Below are positions 57,943 to 64,000 of a stretch of 64,000 nucleotides of DNA, in pieces. The notes under the pieces were generated by a model that searched no databases, was not told the DNA's origin, and saw only the letters and a program-made list of their open reading frames with translations. The position numbers and the translations under genes were made by a program. The stretch comes from Microbacterium hydrothermale (GTDB lineage: Bacteria > Actinomycetota > Actinomycetes > Actinomycetales > Microbacteriaceae), in contig NZ_STGM01000001.1 of NCBI RefSeq assembly GCF_004854025.1, forward strand, positions 558,001-622,000, in the 5' to 3' direction. Each line of letters begins with the position of its first letter. The first letter of the stretch is position 1.

Positions 57943-57989
57943 CGCCCTATCGCATCCGCGGCTTCCCGTGGGTGCGCGAATCCACGTTC

Positions 57990-57995
57990 TAGGAT
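57990..57995 (+). promoter_or_regulatory. -10 box (TAGGAT) for the ANTAR regulator gene
   Basis: TAGGAT is 6 nt before the GTG at 58002 and no ribosome-binding site is present, fitting a leaderless mRNA. Confidence 0.5.
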
Positions 57996-58001
57996 GGTCC
58001 C

Positions 58002-58622
58002 GTGACTGATCAAGAAGCCGCCCCCGCCACCGCGCCGACCGCGCCGCGTCGCGTCGTCGTCGCGGAAGACGAGTCGCTGATCCGCCTCGACATCGTCGAG
58101 ATCCTGCGCGACAACGGCTTCGACGTCGTCGGCGAGGCGGGCGACGGCGAGACCGCCGTGCAGTTGGCCACCGAACTGCGTCCCGACCTCGTGATCATGG
58201 ACGTCAAGATGCCGCAGCTCGACGGCATCAGCGCCGCCGAGAAGCTGAGCAAGAACCACATCGCGCCCGTCGTGCTGCTGACCGCGTTCAGCCAGAAGGA
58301 GCTCGTGGAGCGCGCGAGCGAGGCCGGCGCGCTGGCCTACGTCGTCAAGCCCTTCACCCCGAACGACCTGCTGCCCGCGATCGAGATCGCCCTCGCCCGC
58401 TACGAGCAGATCATCACGCTCGAGGCCGAGGTCGCCGACATGGTCGAGCGCTTCGAGACCCGCAAGCTCGTCGACCGGGCCAAGGGCCTGCTCAACGAGA
58501 AGATGGGCCTGAGCGAGCCCGAGGCCTTCCGCTGGATCCAGAAGGCGTCGATGGACCGCCGCCTGACCATGCAGGACGTCGCCAAGGCGATCATCGAGCA
58601 GTTGGCCCCGAAGAAGGGCTGA
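58002..58622 (+). CDS. pdtaR: PdtaR-like response regulator with ANTAR RNA-binding domain
   Basis: The 206-residue product has a receiver domain (VVVAEDESLIRLDIVEIL; phospho-acceptor Asp67 in VIMDVKMP; LLTAFSQKE; YVVKPFTPNDLL) joined to a C-terminal ANTAR domain (ETRKLVDRAKGLLNEKMGLSEPEAFRWIQKASMDRRLTMQDVAKAII). ANTAR proteins bind dual hexaloop RNA and prevent termination. M. tuberculosis PdtaR (Rv1626) lies in the same neighbourhood between pykA and polA and is phosphorylated by PdtaS, whose gene is elsewhere; no kinase is adjacent here either. Confidence 0.93.
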   Translation: MTDQEAAPATAPTAPRRVVVAEDESLIRLDIVEILRDNGFDVVGEAGDGETAVQLATELRPDLVIMDVKMPQLDGISAAEKLSKNHIAPVVLLTAFSQKELVERASEAGALAYVVKPFTPNDLLPAIEIALARYEQIITLEAEVADMVERFETRKLVDRAKGLLNEKMGLSEPEAFRWIQKASMDRRLTMQDVAKAIIEQLAPKKG

Positions 58623-58635
58623 CCGCAGCACTTTT

Positions 58636-58672
58636 CGAGATTGGATGCCACTTCGGTGGCATCCATTTCTCG
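58636..58672. terminator. Terminator with GGATGCC arms and TTCG loop
   Basis: TGGATGCCAC (58642-58651) and GTGGCATCCA (58656-58665) enclose a TTCG tetraloop. Flanking CGAGAT / TTTCTCG extends the stem. It lies between the convergent regulator and thioesterase genes. Confidence 0.88.
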
Positions 58673-58729
58673 TTGGGGCCGGACCCGTGGCTGAGCGCGT
58701 CGAAGCCACCGGCACCCGCGCGACGAGCG

Positions 58730-59164
58730 TCAGGCCGCGGGAGCGTCCTTGATCATGTTCGTGATGCGGATCGTCGAGCACCGGCGCCCCTGCTCGTCGC
58801 TCACGGCGATCTCGTGGACCGTCAGCGAGCGCCCCAGGTGCACCGGGGTGCACACGCCCGTGACGATCCCCGAGGTGGCCGAGCGCGTGTGCGTGGCGTT
58901 GATGTCGATGCCGACGGCGAGCTTGCCCGGCCCGGCGTAGAGGTTGGCGGCCATCGACCCGAGCGACTCGCCGAGTACGACGTACGCGCCCCCGTGGAGC
59001 AGTCCCACCGGCTGGGTGTTGCCCTCGACGGGCATCGTCGCGACGCTGCGCTCGACCGAGAACTCGACCCACTCGATGCCCATCTTCTCGGCGAGGGCGC
59101 CCATTCCGCGCTCGCGCGCCCAGTCGAGTCCGGTGCGGGTGTCGGGGGTGGGGGAGCTGCTCAT
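58730..59164 (-). CDS. PaaI-type hotdog-fold thioesterase
   Basis: The 144-residue product has the hotdog motif: GNTQPVGLLHGGAYVVLGESLGSMAANL, with HGG and the following Glu as in the PaaI/YbdB group, then AVGIDINATHTRSATSGIVTGVCTPVHLGRSLTVHEI. It probably hydrolyses an acyl-CoA; the exact substrate is unknown. It is transcribed leftward, divergent from polA 81 nt away. M. tuberculosis Rv1847 belongs to the same family. Confidence 0.88.
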   Translation of the reverse strand: MSSSPTPDTRTGLDWARERGMGALAEKMGIEWVEFSVERSVATMPVEGNTQPVGLLHGGAYVVLGESLGSMAANLYAGPGKLAVGIDINATHTRSATSGIVTGVCTPVHLGRSLTVHEIAVSDEQGRRCSTIRITNMIKDAPAA

Positions 59165-59233
59165 CGTCGCCTTCGTCGTGCCGTGCGGGCGGCCGTGTTC
59201 GGGCCGAGCCGGGGGAGTGTCCGTGGTTCTCGT

Positions 59234-59239
59234 TACGCT
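59234..59239 (+). promoter_or_regulatory. -10 box (TACGCT) for polA
   Basis: TACGCT is 6 nt before the polA GTG. A GGGGGAG run lies between them, too close for normal initiation, so a leaderless start is favoured. Confidence 0.45.
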
Positions 59240-59245
59240 GGGGGA

Positions 59246-61882
59246 GTGACGGATGCCGAAAAGCCTACTCTCCTCGTCGTCGACGGCCACTCGCTGGCCT
59301 ACCGGGCGTTCTACGCCCTGCCGGTCGACAATTTCTCGACGAAGGACGGCCAGCACACCAACGGCATCTACGGCTTCCTGTCGATGTTCGTCAACCTCGT
59401 CAAGGCCGAGAAGCCGACGCACCTCGCGGTCGCGTTCGACACGTCGCGGCAGTCGTTCCGCACGCGCGAGTACACGGAGTACAAGGCCAACCGCAGCGAG
59501 TCGCCCGCCGAGTTCAAGGGGCAGATCCCCCTGCTGCAGGAGTGCCTCGCCGCCATGGGCGTGCCGGTGCTGAAGAAAGAGGACTTCGAGGCCGACGACA
59601 TCCTGGCCACGCTCGCCACGCAGGGGGAGCAGCAGGGCTACACGGTGCTGGTGTGCTCGGGCGACCGCGACACGATCCAGCTCGTCACCGACGACGTCAC
59701 GCTGCTGTATCCGAACGTGCAGGGGGTCTCGCAGCTCAAGCGCTACGACACGGACGCCGTGATCGAGAAGTACGGCCTGCCGCCGGCGCAGTATCCCGAG
59801 ATCGCCGCCCTGGTCGGTGAGACGAGCGACAACCTCCCCGGCGTGCCCAAGGTCGGCGAGAAGACCGCGGTCAAGTGGCTGACGCAGTGGGGATCGCTCG
59901 AGGCGCTGCTCGAGAACGCCGACAAGGTCACCGGGGTGGTGGGCAACAACCTGCGCGAGCACCTCGACGATGTCCGGCGCAACCGGGCGCTGAACCGGCT
60001 GCTGCGCGACGTCGAGCTGCCGGTCGGTCCGGGCGACCTCGCGGTCCAGCCGCTCGACGCCCAGGCCGTGCGCGACATCTTCGCGCGCCTGGAGTTCCGC
60101 ACGCTCCTGCCGCGTGTGTTCGACGCCCTGGGCGGCGAGGGCGGGATTGTCGAGGAATCGAAGCCCACCGCCACGGCCCCGGCTCCCACGCGTCTCGACG
60201 CCGACGCCCTCGCGGCCTGGGCCGAGGCGGCCACGGGCGAGATCGGCGTGACCGTCGGTCTCGAGGGCGCGACCCCCACCGCGATCGGACTCGCCTCGGC
60301 CGACGAGGCCGTCGAGGCCACCTGGTCGCCGGCCGTGCGCGACGCGATCGCCGGGTGGATGGCATCCGATGCTCCGAAGGTGTTCGCCGACGCCAAGCCC
60401 CAGATCAAGGCCCTGGCCCGCGAGGACGTCCCGGTGGGCGGCGTCGCCTTCGACGTCATCCTCGCCGGGTGGCTGGTGCGCCCGAGCTTCCCCGACAAGA
60501 CGCTCGCCGACCTCGTTCAGCGCGAGCTCGACGAGAAGCTGCCCGTGGCCGACCCGACGCAGCTCGTCCCCGAGACCGAGGGGGCGACTCCGAGCCAGCT
60601 GTCGTGGTTCACCCGCCGCGTGGCCGAGGCGCAGCGGGCGGCGATGCCCGAGAAGGTCGCGAGCGTGCTCGACGACATCGAACTGCCCACTCTCACCGCC
60701 CTCGCCGACATGGAGCTCGCCGGCGTCGCGGTGTCGCACGAGAAGCTCTCGAGCTTCTCGACCGAACTCGGCGCGCGGGCCGACGCCCTCGCCCGCGACG
60801 CCTACGCGGCCATCGGGCACGAGGTCAACCTCGGTTCGCCGAAGCAGCTGCAGGAGGTGCTGTTCGACGAGCTGCAGCTTCCCAAGACGCGCAAGACGAA
60901 GAGCGGATACACCACGGATGCCGCCGCCCTCGCCGATCTGCAAGAGAGCGCGCCGCACCCGTTCCTCGACCTGCTGCTGCGCCACCGCGAGGCGACGAAG
61001 CTCAAGCAGATCATCGACGCCCTCGACACCGCGACCGGCGCCGACGGGCGCATCCACACCACGTACGTGCAGACCGGCAGCCAGACCGGTCGCCTGTCGA
61101 GCACCGATCCGAACCTGCAGAACATCCCCATCCGCACCGAGGAGAGCCGTCGCATCCGCGCCGCGTTCGAGGTCGGCGAGGGCTACGAGACCCTGCTGAC
61201 GGCCGACTACTCGCAGATCGAGATGCGTATCATGGCGCACCTCTCGGGCGACCCGGGGCTGATCGAAGCGTTCAACTCCGGCGAAGACCTGCACCGCTTC
61301 GTCGGGGCGCGCGTCTTCGGCGTCGAGCCGCAGGACGTCACCCCCGCCATGCGCACCAAGGTCAAGGCGATGTCGTACGGCCTCGTCTACGGACTGTCGG
61401 CCTTCGGCCTCTCGAAGCAGCTGCGCATCGAGCAGTCCGAGGCGAAGAAGCTCATGCTCGAGTACTTCGCCCGATTCGGGGCGGTGCGCGACTACCTGCG
61501 CGGCTCGGTCGAGCAGGCGCGTCAAGACGGCTACACCGAGACGATCTTCGGTCGTCGGCGTCCCTTCCCCGACCTGACGAGCATGAACCGCGTCCTGCGC
61601 GAGAACGCCGAGCGCGCGGCGCTGAACGCCCCGATCCAGGGCAGCGCCGCCGACATCATGAAGGTCGCGCTCTTCCGCATCCGCGACGAGCTCGCCGCCG
61701 GCGGCCTGCGCTCGCGCGTGCTGCTGCAAATCCACGACGAACTCGTCGTCGAGGTGGCGGCGGGGGAGTGGGATGCCGTCGAGAAGATCGTGCGCGCGCG
61801 CATGGCCGACGCCGCCGACCTGTCGGTGCCGCTCGACGTGCAGATCGGCCGCGGCGGCGACTGGGACGAGGCGGGGCACTGA
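59246..61882 (+). CDS. polA: DNA polymerase I
   Basis: It fills gaps in repair and removes Okazaki RNA primers. The 878-residue product has an N-terminal 5'-nuclease (LLVVDGHSLAYRAFYALP, DTSRQSFRTREYTEYKANR, ADDILATLA, SGDRDTIQLV), a middle 3'-5' exonuclease-like fold without the expected catalytic acids, and the polymerase (TGRLSSTDPNLQNIPIR; motif A ADYSQIEMRIMAHLSGD; motif B MRTKVKAMSYGLVYGLSAFG; motif C LQIHDELVVEV). Absence of proofreading residues is normal for actinobacterial PolA. GTG 59246 starts the conserved sequence. Confidence 0.97.
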   Translation: MTDAEKPTLLVVDGHSLAYRAFYALPVDNFSTKDGQHTNGIYGFLSMFVNLVKAEKPTHLAVAFDTSRQSFRTREYTEYKANRSESPAEFKGQIPLLQECLAAMGVPVLKKEDFEADDILATLATQGEQQGYTVLVCSGDRDTIQLVTDDVTLLYPNVQGVSQLKRYDTDAVIEKYGLPPAQYPEIAALVGETSDNLPGVPKVGEKTAVKWLTQWGSLEALLENADKVTGVVGNNLREHLDDVRRNRALNRLLRDVELPVGPGDLAVQPLDAQAVRDIFARLEFRTLLPRVFDALGGEGGIVEESKPTATAPAPTRLDADALAAWAEAATGEIGVTVGLEGATPTAIGLASADEAVEATWSPAVRDAIAGWMASDAPKVFADAKPQIKALAREDVPVGGVAFDVILAGWLVRPSFPDKTLADLVQRELDEKLPVADPTQLVPETEGATPSQLSWFTRRVAEAQRAAMPEKVASVLDDIELPTLTALADMELAGVAVSHEKLSSFSTELGARADALARDAYAAIGHEVNLGSPKQLQEVLFDELQLPKTRKTKSGYTTDAAALADLQESAPHPFLDLLLRHREATKLKQIIDALDTATGADGRIHTTYVQTGSQTGRLSSTDPNLQNIPIRTEESRRIRAAFEVGEGYETLLTADYSQIEMRIMAHLSGDPGLIEAFNSGEDLHRFVGARVFGVEPQDVTPAMRTKVKAMSYGLVYGLSAFGLSKQLRIEQSEAKKLMLEYFARFGAVRDYLRGSVEQARQDGYTETIFGRRRPFPDLTSMNRVLRENAERAALNAPIQGSAADIMKVALFRIRDELAAGGLRSRVLLQIHDELVVEVAAGEWDAVEKIVRARMADAADLSVPLDVQIGRGGDWDEAGH

Positions 61883-61948
61883 TCCCGGCGCGCCCCGCCT
61901 CGACGCGTGCGCCGGCGGGGGCGGGGTGCGCCATCCCCGCGCCTTCCC

Positions 61949-61954
61949 TAGGCT
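61949..61954 (+). promoter_or_regulatory. -10 box (TAGGCT) for the DUF885 gene
   Basis: TAGGCT is 6 nt before the ATG at 61961, with no ribosome-binding site between, fitting a leaderless start. Confidence 0.5.
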
Positions 61955-61960
61955 CGGAAC

Positions 61961-63637
61961 ATGACTGACGCACAGCGCACACCCACGCCGATCGACACGA
62001 TCGCCGACGCGTGGGTGGACACCCTGGCCGAGCACGACCCGACGTTGGCGACCTACATCGGGCGGTTCGAGCACAACGGCCGCTTCGGCGACTACAGCCC
62101 CGAGGGCGCCGAGGCCCTCATGTCCGACGCCCGCGCGACCCGCTCGGCGCTCGACGCGGCCGAGCCCGTCGACGCGATCGACACGGTCACGAAGATGGAC
62201 CTGGTCCGCGAGCTCGACCTGATGCTCGAGCAGCACGAGGCCAAGACCCACCTGCGCGACCTCAACGTCATCGCCTCTCCCGCGCAGGACATCCGCTCGA
62301 CCTTCGACCTCATGCCCACCGCCACGGTGGACGACTGGTCGACCATCTCGGAGCGCATGAAGGCCCTGCCGGCCGCGATCGACGGCTACGTCGCCACGCT
62401 GCGTCGCGGTATCGCCGAGGGCGTGGTGCCGGCTCGCCGTCAGGTGAGCGAGGTCGTGACACAGATCGCGCGGTACACCGCCGACAACGGCTTCTTCGCC
62501 GAGTTCGTCGGCGACGCCGCCCCCGAAGAGGGCCAGTTGCCGGCATCCCTCGCCCGCGACCTCTCGACCAACGCCAACGCCGCGCGCGTGGCGTACGACG
62601 CTCTCGCGTTGTTCCTCTCGTCGGAGCTCGCGCCGGCCGCGGGAGAGACCGACGCCGTCGGGCGCGAGATGTACGCCCTGCACTCGCGGCGCTTCCTCGG
62701 CGCCGAGATCGACCTCGACGAGACGTACGAGTGGGGCGTCGAGGAGCTCGCGCGCATGGTCGCCGAGCAGGAGGCGATCGCGAACGAGATCCTCCCCGGC
62801 GCGAGCGTCGAAGAAGCCGTCGCCTTCCTCGAGAAGGACGAGTCGCGCAAGCTCCGCGGCACGCAGGCCCTGCAGGAGTGGATGCAGCGCACGAGCGACA
62901 AGGCCGTCGAGGAGCTCGGTCGCACGCACTTCGACATCGCCGAGCCCATCCGCCGCCTCGAGTGCATGATCGCGCCGACCAATGAGGGCGGCATCTACTA
63001 CACCGGCCCCACCGACGACTTCTCCCGGCCGGGTCGCATGTGGTGGTCGGTGCCCGAGGGCGTCGACTCGTTCGACACGTGGCGCGAACTCACGACGGTG
63101 TACCACGAGGGTGTTCCCGGTCACCACCTGCAGATCGCGCAGGCGGTGTACAACCGCGCCGAGCTGAACTCGTGGCGCCGCCTGCTGGCGGGCACGAGCG
63201 GCCACGCCGAGGGGTGGGCCCTCTACGCCGAGCGCCTCATGGAGCAGCTGGGCTACCTCGACGATCCCGCCGACCGTCTGGGCATGCTCGACGGACAGCG
63301 CATGCGCGCCGCCCGCGTGGTGCTCGACATCGGCGTGCATCTGCAGAAGCCGCGTCTCGACGGCAGCGGCACGTGGGACCACGAGGACGCGCTCGCGTTC
63401 ATGCTGAAGAACGTCAACATGAGCGAGGAGTTCGTGCGGTTCGAGGTGAACCGTTACCTCGGCTGGCCGGGCCAGGCGCCGTCGTACAAGGTCGGTCAGC
63501 GCATCTGGGAGCAGGTGCGCGAGGAGGAGCAGGAGCGTCGCGGCGCCGACTTCTCGATGAAGCAGTTCCACACGCGGGCCCTCGACATCGGCGGCGTCGG
63601 TCTCGACACGCTGCGCGCGGCCCTGGCATCCGCCTGA
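61961..63637 (+). CDS. DUF885-family putative metallopeptidase
   Basis: The 558-residue protein is mainly helical. It contains YHEGVPGHHLQ near residue 383, the HExxxGHH-like zinc motif of DUF885 proteins, followed by GHAEGWALYAERLMEQLG carrying a further Glu ligand. NEGGIYYTGPTDDFSRPGRMWW and a C-terminal ELRREMYRYL-type region (EEFVRFEVNRYLGWPGQAPSYKVGQ) are family features. There is no signal peptide, so it is probably cytoplasmic. The natural substrate is unknown; peptidase activity is inferred from the motif. Confidence 0.85.
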   Translation: MTDAQRTPTPIDTIADAWVDTLAEHDPTLATYIGRFEHNGRFGDYSPEGAEALMSDARATRSALDAAEPVDAIDTVTKMDLVRELDLMLEQHEAKTHLRDLNVIASPAQDIRSTFDLMPTATVDDWSTISERMKALPAAIDGYVATLRRGIAEGVVPARRQVSEVVTQIARYTADNGFFAEFVGDAAPEEGQLPASLARDLSTNANAARVAYDALALFLSSELAPAAGETDAVGREMYALHSRRFLGAEIDLDETYEWGVEELARMVAEQEAIANEILPGASVEEAVAFLEKDESRKLRGTQALQEWMQRTSDKAVEELGRTHFDIAEPIRRLECMIAPTNEGGIYYTGPTDDFSRPGRMWWSVPEGVDSFDTWRELTTVYHEGVPGHHLQIAQAVYNRAELNSWRRLLAGTSGHAEGWALYAERLMEQLGYLDDPADRLGMLDGQRMRAARVVLDIGVHLQKPRLDGSGTWDHEDALAFMLKNVNMSEEFVRFEVNRYLGWPGQAPSYKVGQRIWEQVREEEQERRGADFSMKQFHTRALDIGGVGLDTLRAALASA

Positions 63638-63643
63638 TCTCCC

Positions 63644-63673
63644 CGAGGGGCGTCGCCGCGGCGGCGCCCCTCG
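63644..63673 (+). terminator. Terminator after the DUF885 gene
   Basis: CGAGGGGCG (63644-63652) pairs with CGCCCCTCG (63665-63673) 7 nt after the stop codon. The GC-rich loop can pair further. Confidence 0.8.
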
Positions 63674-63709
63674 TCGATGCGGGGGAATACCCCGGGCTCG
63701 CGTAAAGTT

Positions 63710-63723
63710 CATTCATCCGAATG
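63710..63723. promoter_or_regulatory. Short palindrome upstream of the monooxygenase gene
   Basis: CATTC-ATCC-GAATG is a perfect 5-bp inverted repeat between TAAAGT (63703-63708, possible -10) and the AAGGAG ribosome-binding site. It could be an operator; the evidence is weak. Confidence 0.3.
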
Positions 63724-63735
63724 CAAGGAGACCTC

Positions 63736-64000
63736 ATGGACGTTCGCCCCCTCGAGCTCGGCCTCGACACCTTCGGAGACATCTCGCGCGGCCCCGACGG
63801 GTCGCTGCTGAGCGATGCCCAGACCATCCGCAACGTCGTCGATCAAGCGGTGCTCGCCGACGAGGTCGGCCTGTCGTTCTTCGGGGTGGGGGAGCACCAC
63901 CGCAAGGACTTCGCGGTCACGAGCCCCGAGATCGTGCTGGCCGCGGCCGCCGCCCGCACGAAGGACATCCACCTCGGCACCGCCGTCACCGTGCTCTCCA
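63736..64000 (+). CDS. Luciferase-like (LLM class) flavin monooxygenase, truncated by the window end
   Basis: The first 88 codons are present. The product begins MDVRPLELGLDTFGDISRGPDGSLLSDAQTIRNVVDQAVLADEVGLSFFGVGEHHRKDFAVTSPEIVLAAAAARTKDIHLGTAVTVLS, the N-terminal beta-alpha strands of the bacterial luciferase barrel with the GEHHR motif typical of this F420/FMN-dependent group. The substrate cannot be inferred. AAGGAG (63725-63730) is 5 nt before the ATG. Confidence 0.88.
   Translation, partial: MDVRPLELGLDTFGDISRGPDGSLLSDAQTIRNVVDQAVLADEVGLSFFGVGEHHRKDFAVTSPEIVLAAAAARTKDIHLGTAVTVLS

Noticed and set aside
59165..63712. Very long minus-strand open frame running over DUF885 and polA into the thioesterase
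   Set aside because: Only the final 144 codons (58730-59164) are a real gene with a proper start. The rest is a shadow of polA and DUF885.

Overview
The window is chromosomal DNA from a high-GC actinomycete, most likely Microbacterium or a close relative in the Microbacteriaceae. I infer this from codon usage, from gene orders shared with Mycobacterium tuberculosis (aroC-aroK-aroB-aroQ-efp-nusB; pyrR-pyrB-pyrC-carA-carB-pyrF-mIHF-gmk-rpoZ-metK-priA-fmt-rsmB-rpe; hisF-hisI-trpCBA-lgt-gltBD-pyk-pdtaR-polA), and from lineage-specific families (PdtaR-type ANTAR regulator, mIHF, DUF222/HNH 13E12-like protein, HGxxPAAW protein). Most of it is housekeeping. No phage, insertion sequence or CRISPR array is visible.

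Layout. 1-49 is the tail of a probable rpsD. 50-885 is non-coding and holds three 33-bp repeats followed by a diverged tandem array of about 208-bp units rich in inverted GCAGGAGTTGTGC motifs. 886-10449 is one long rightward run: small membrane protein, alaS, ruvX, mltG, aroE, aroC, aroK, aroB, GNAT. 10586-15534 is a quinate/shikimate catabolic module: an MHS-type transporter, a QsuD-like dehydrogenase and a TetR regulator on the minus strand, and a QsuB-like dehydroshikimate dehydratase on the plus strand. It sits between aroB and aroQ, which are adjacent in mycobacteria. 15548-17052 resumes the conserved order (aroQ, efp, nusB). 17300-26177 is an accessory stretch: SNF2 helicase, an unknown protein, a two-lobed retropepsin-like protein, a tautomerase, a metallo-beta-lactamase/Rieske fusion, a VOC protein, a tandem repeat and an HNH protein with an SOS-like box.

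26333-35848 is the pyrimidine operon headed by pyrR with a PyrR-binding leader, running through pyrF into an mIHF-guanylate kinase fusion. It is followed by rpoZ, metK, a degenerate priA, fmt, rsmB and rpe. 42950-49179 carries hisE-hisG-hisF-hisI joined to trp genes (trpC, trpB, trpA) without trpE, then lgt, gltB, gltD and pyk. The right end has tRNA-Leu(CAA), the PdtaR-like regulator, a hotdog thioesterase, polA, a DUF885 peptidase-like protein and the start of a luciferase-like monooxygenase.

Working together: aroE/C/K/B/Q make chorismate, which the Trp pathway consumes. The adjacent catabolic module would divert the shared intermediate 3-dehydroshikimate to protocatechuate, and two near-identical operator-like sites probably let the TetR protein control it. 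Many genes have a TANNNT box 6-7 nt before an ATG/GTG, suggesting leaderless transcripts. The heptamer GGATGCC/GGCATCC recurs about 118 times by my hand count, far above base-composition expectation.
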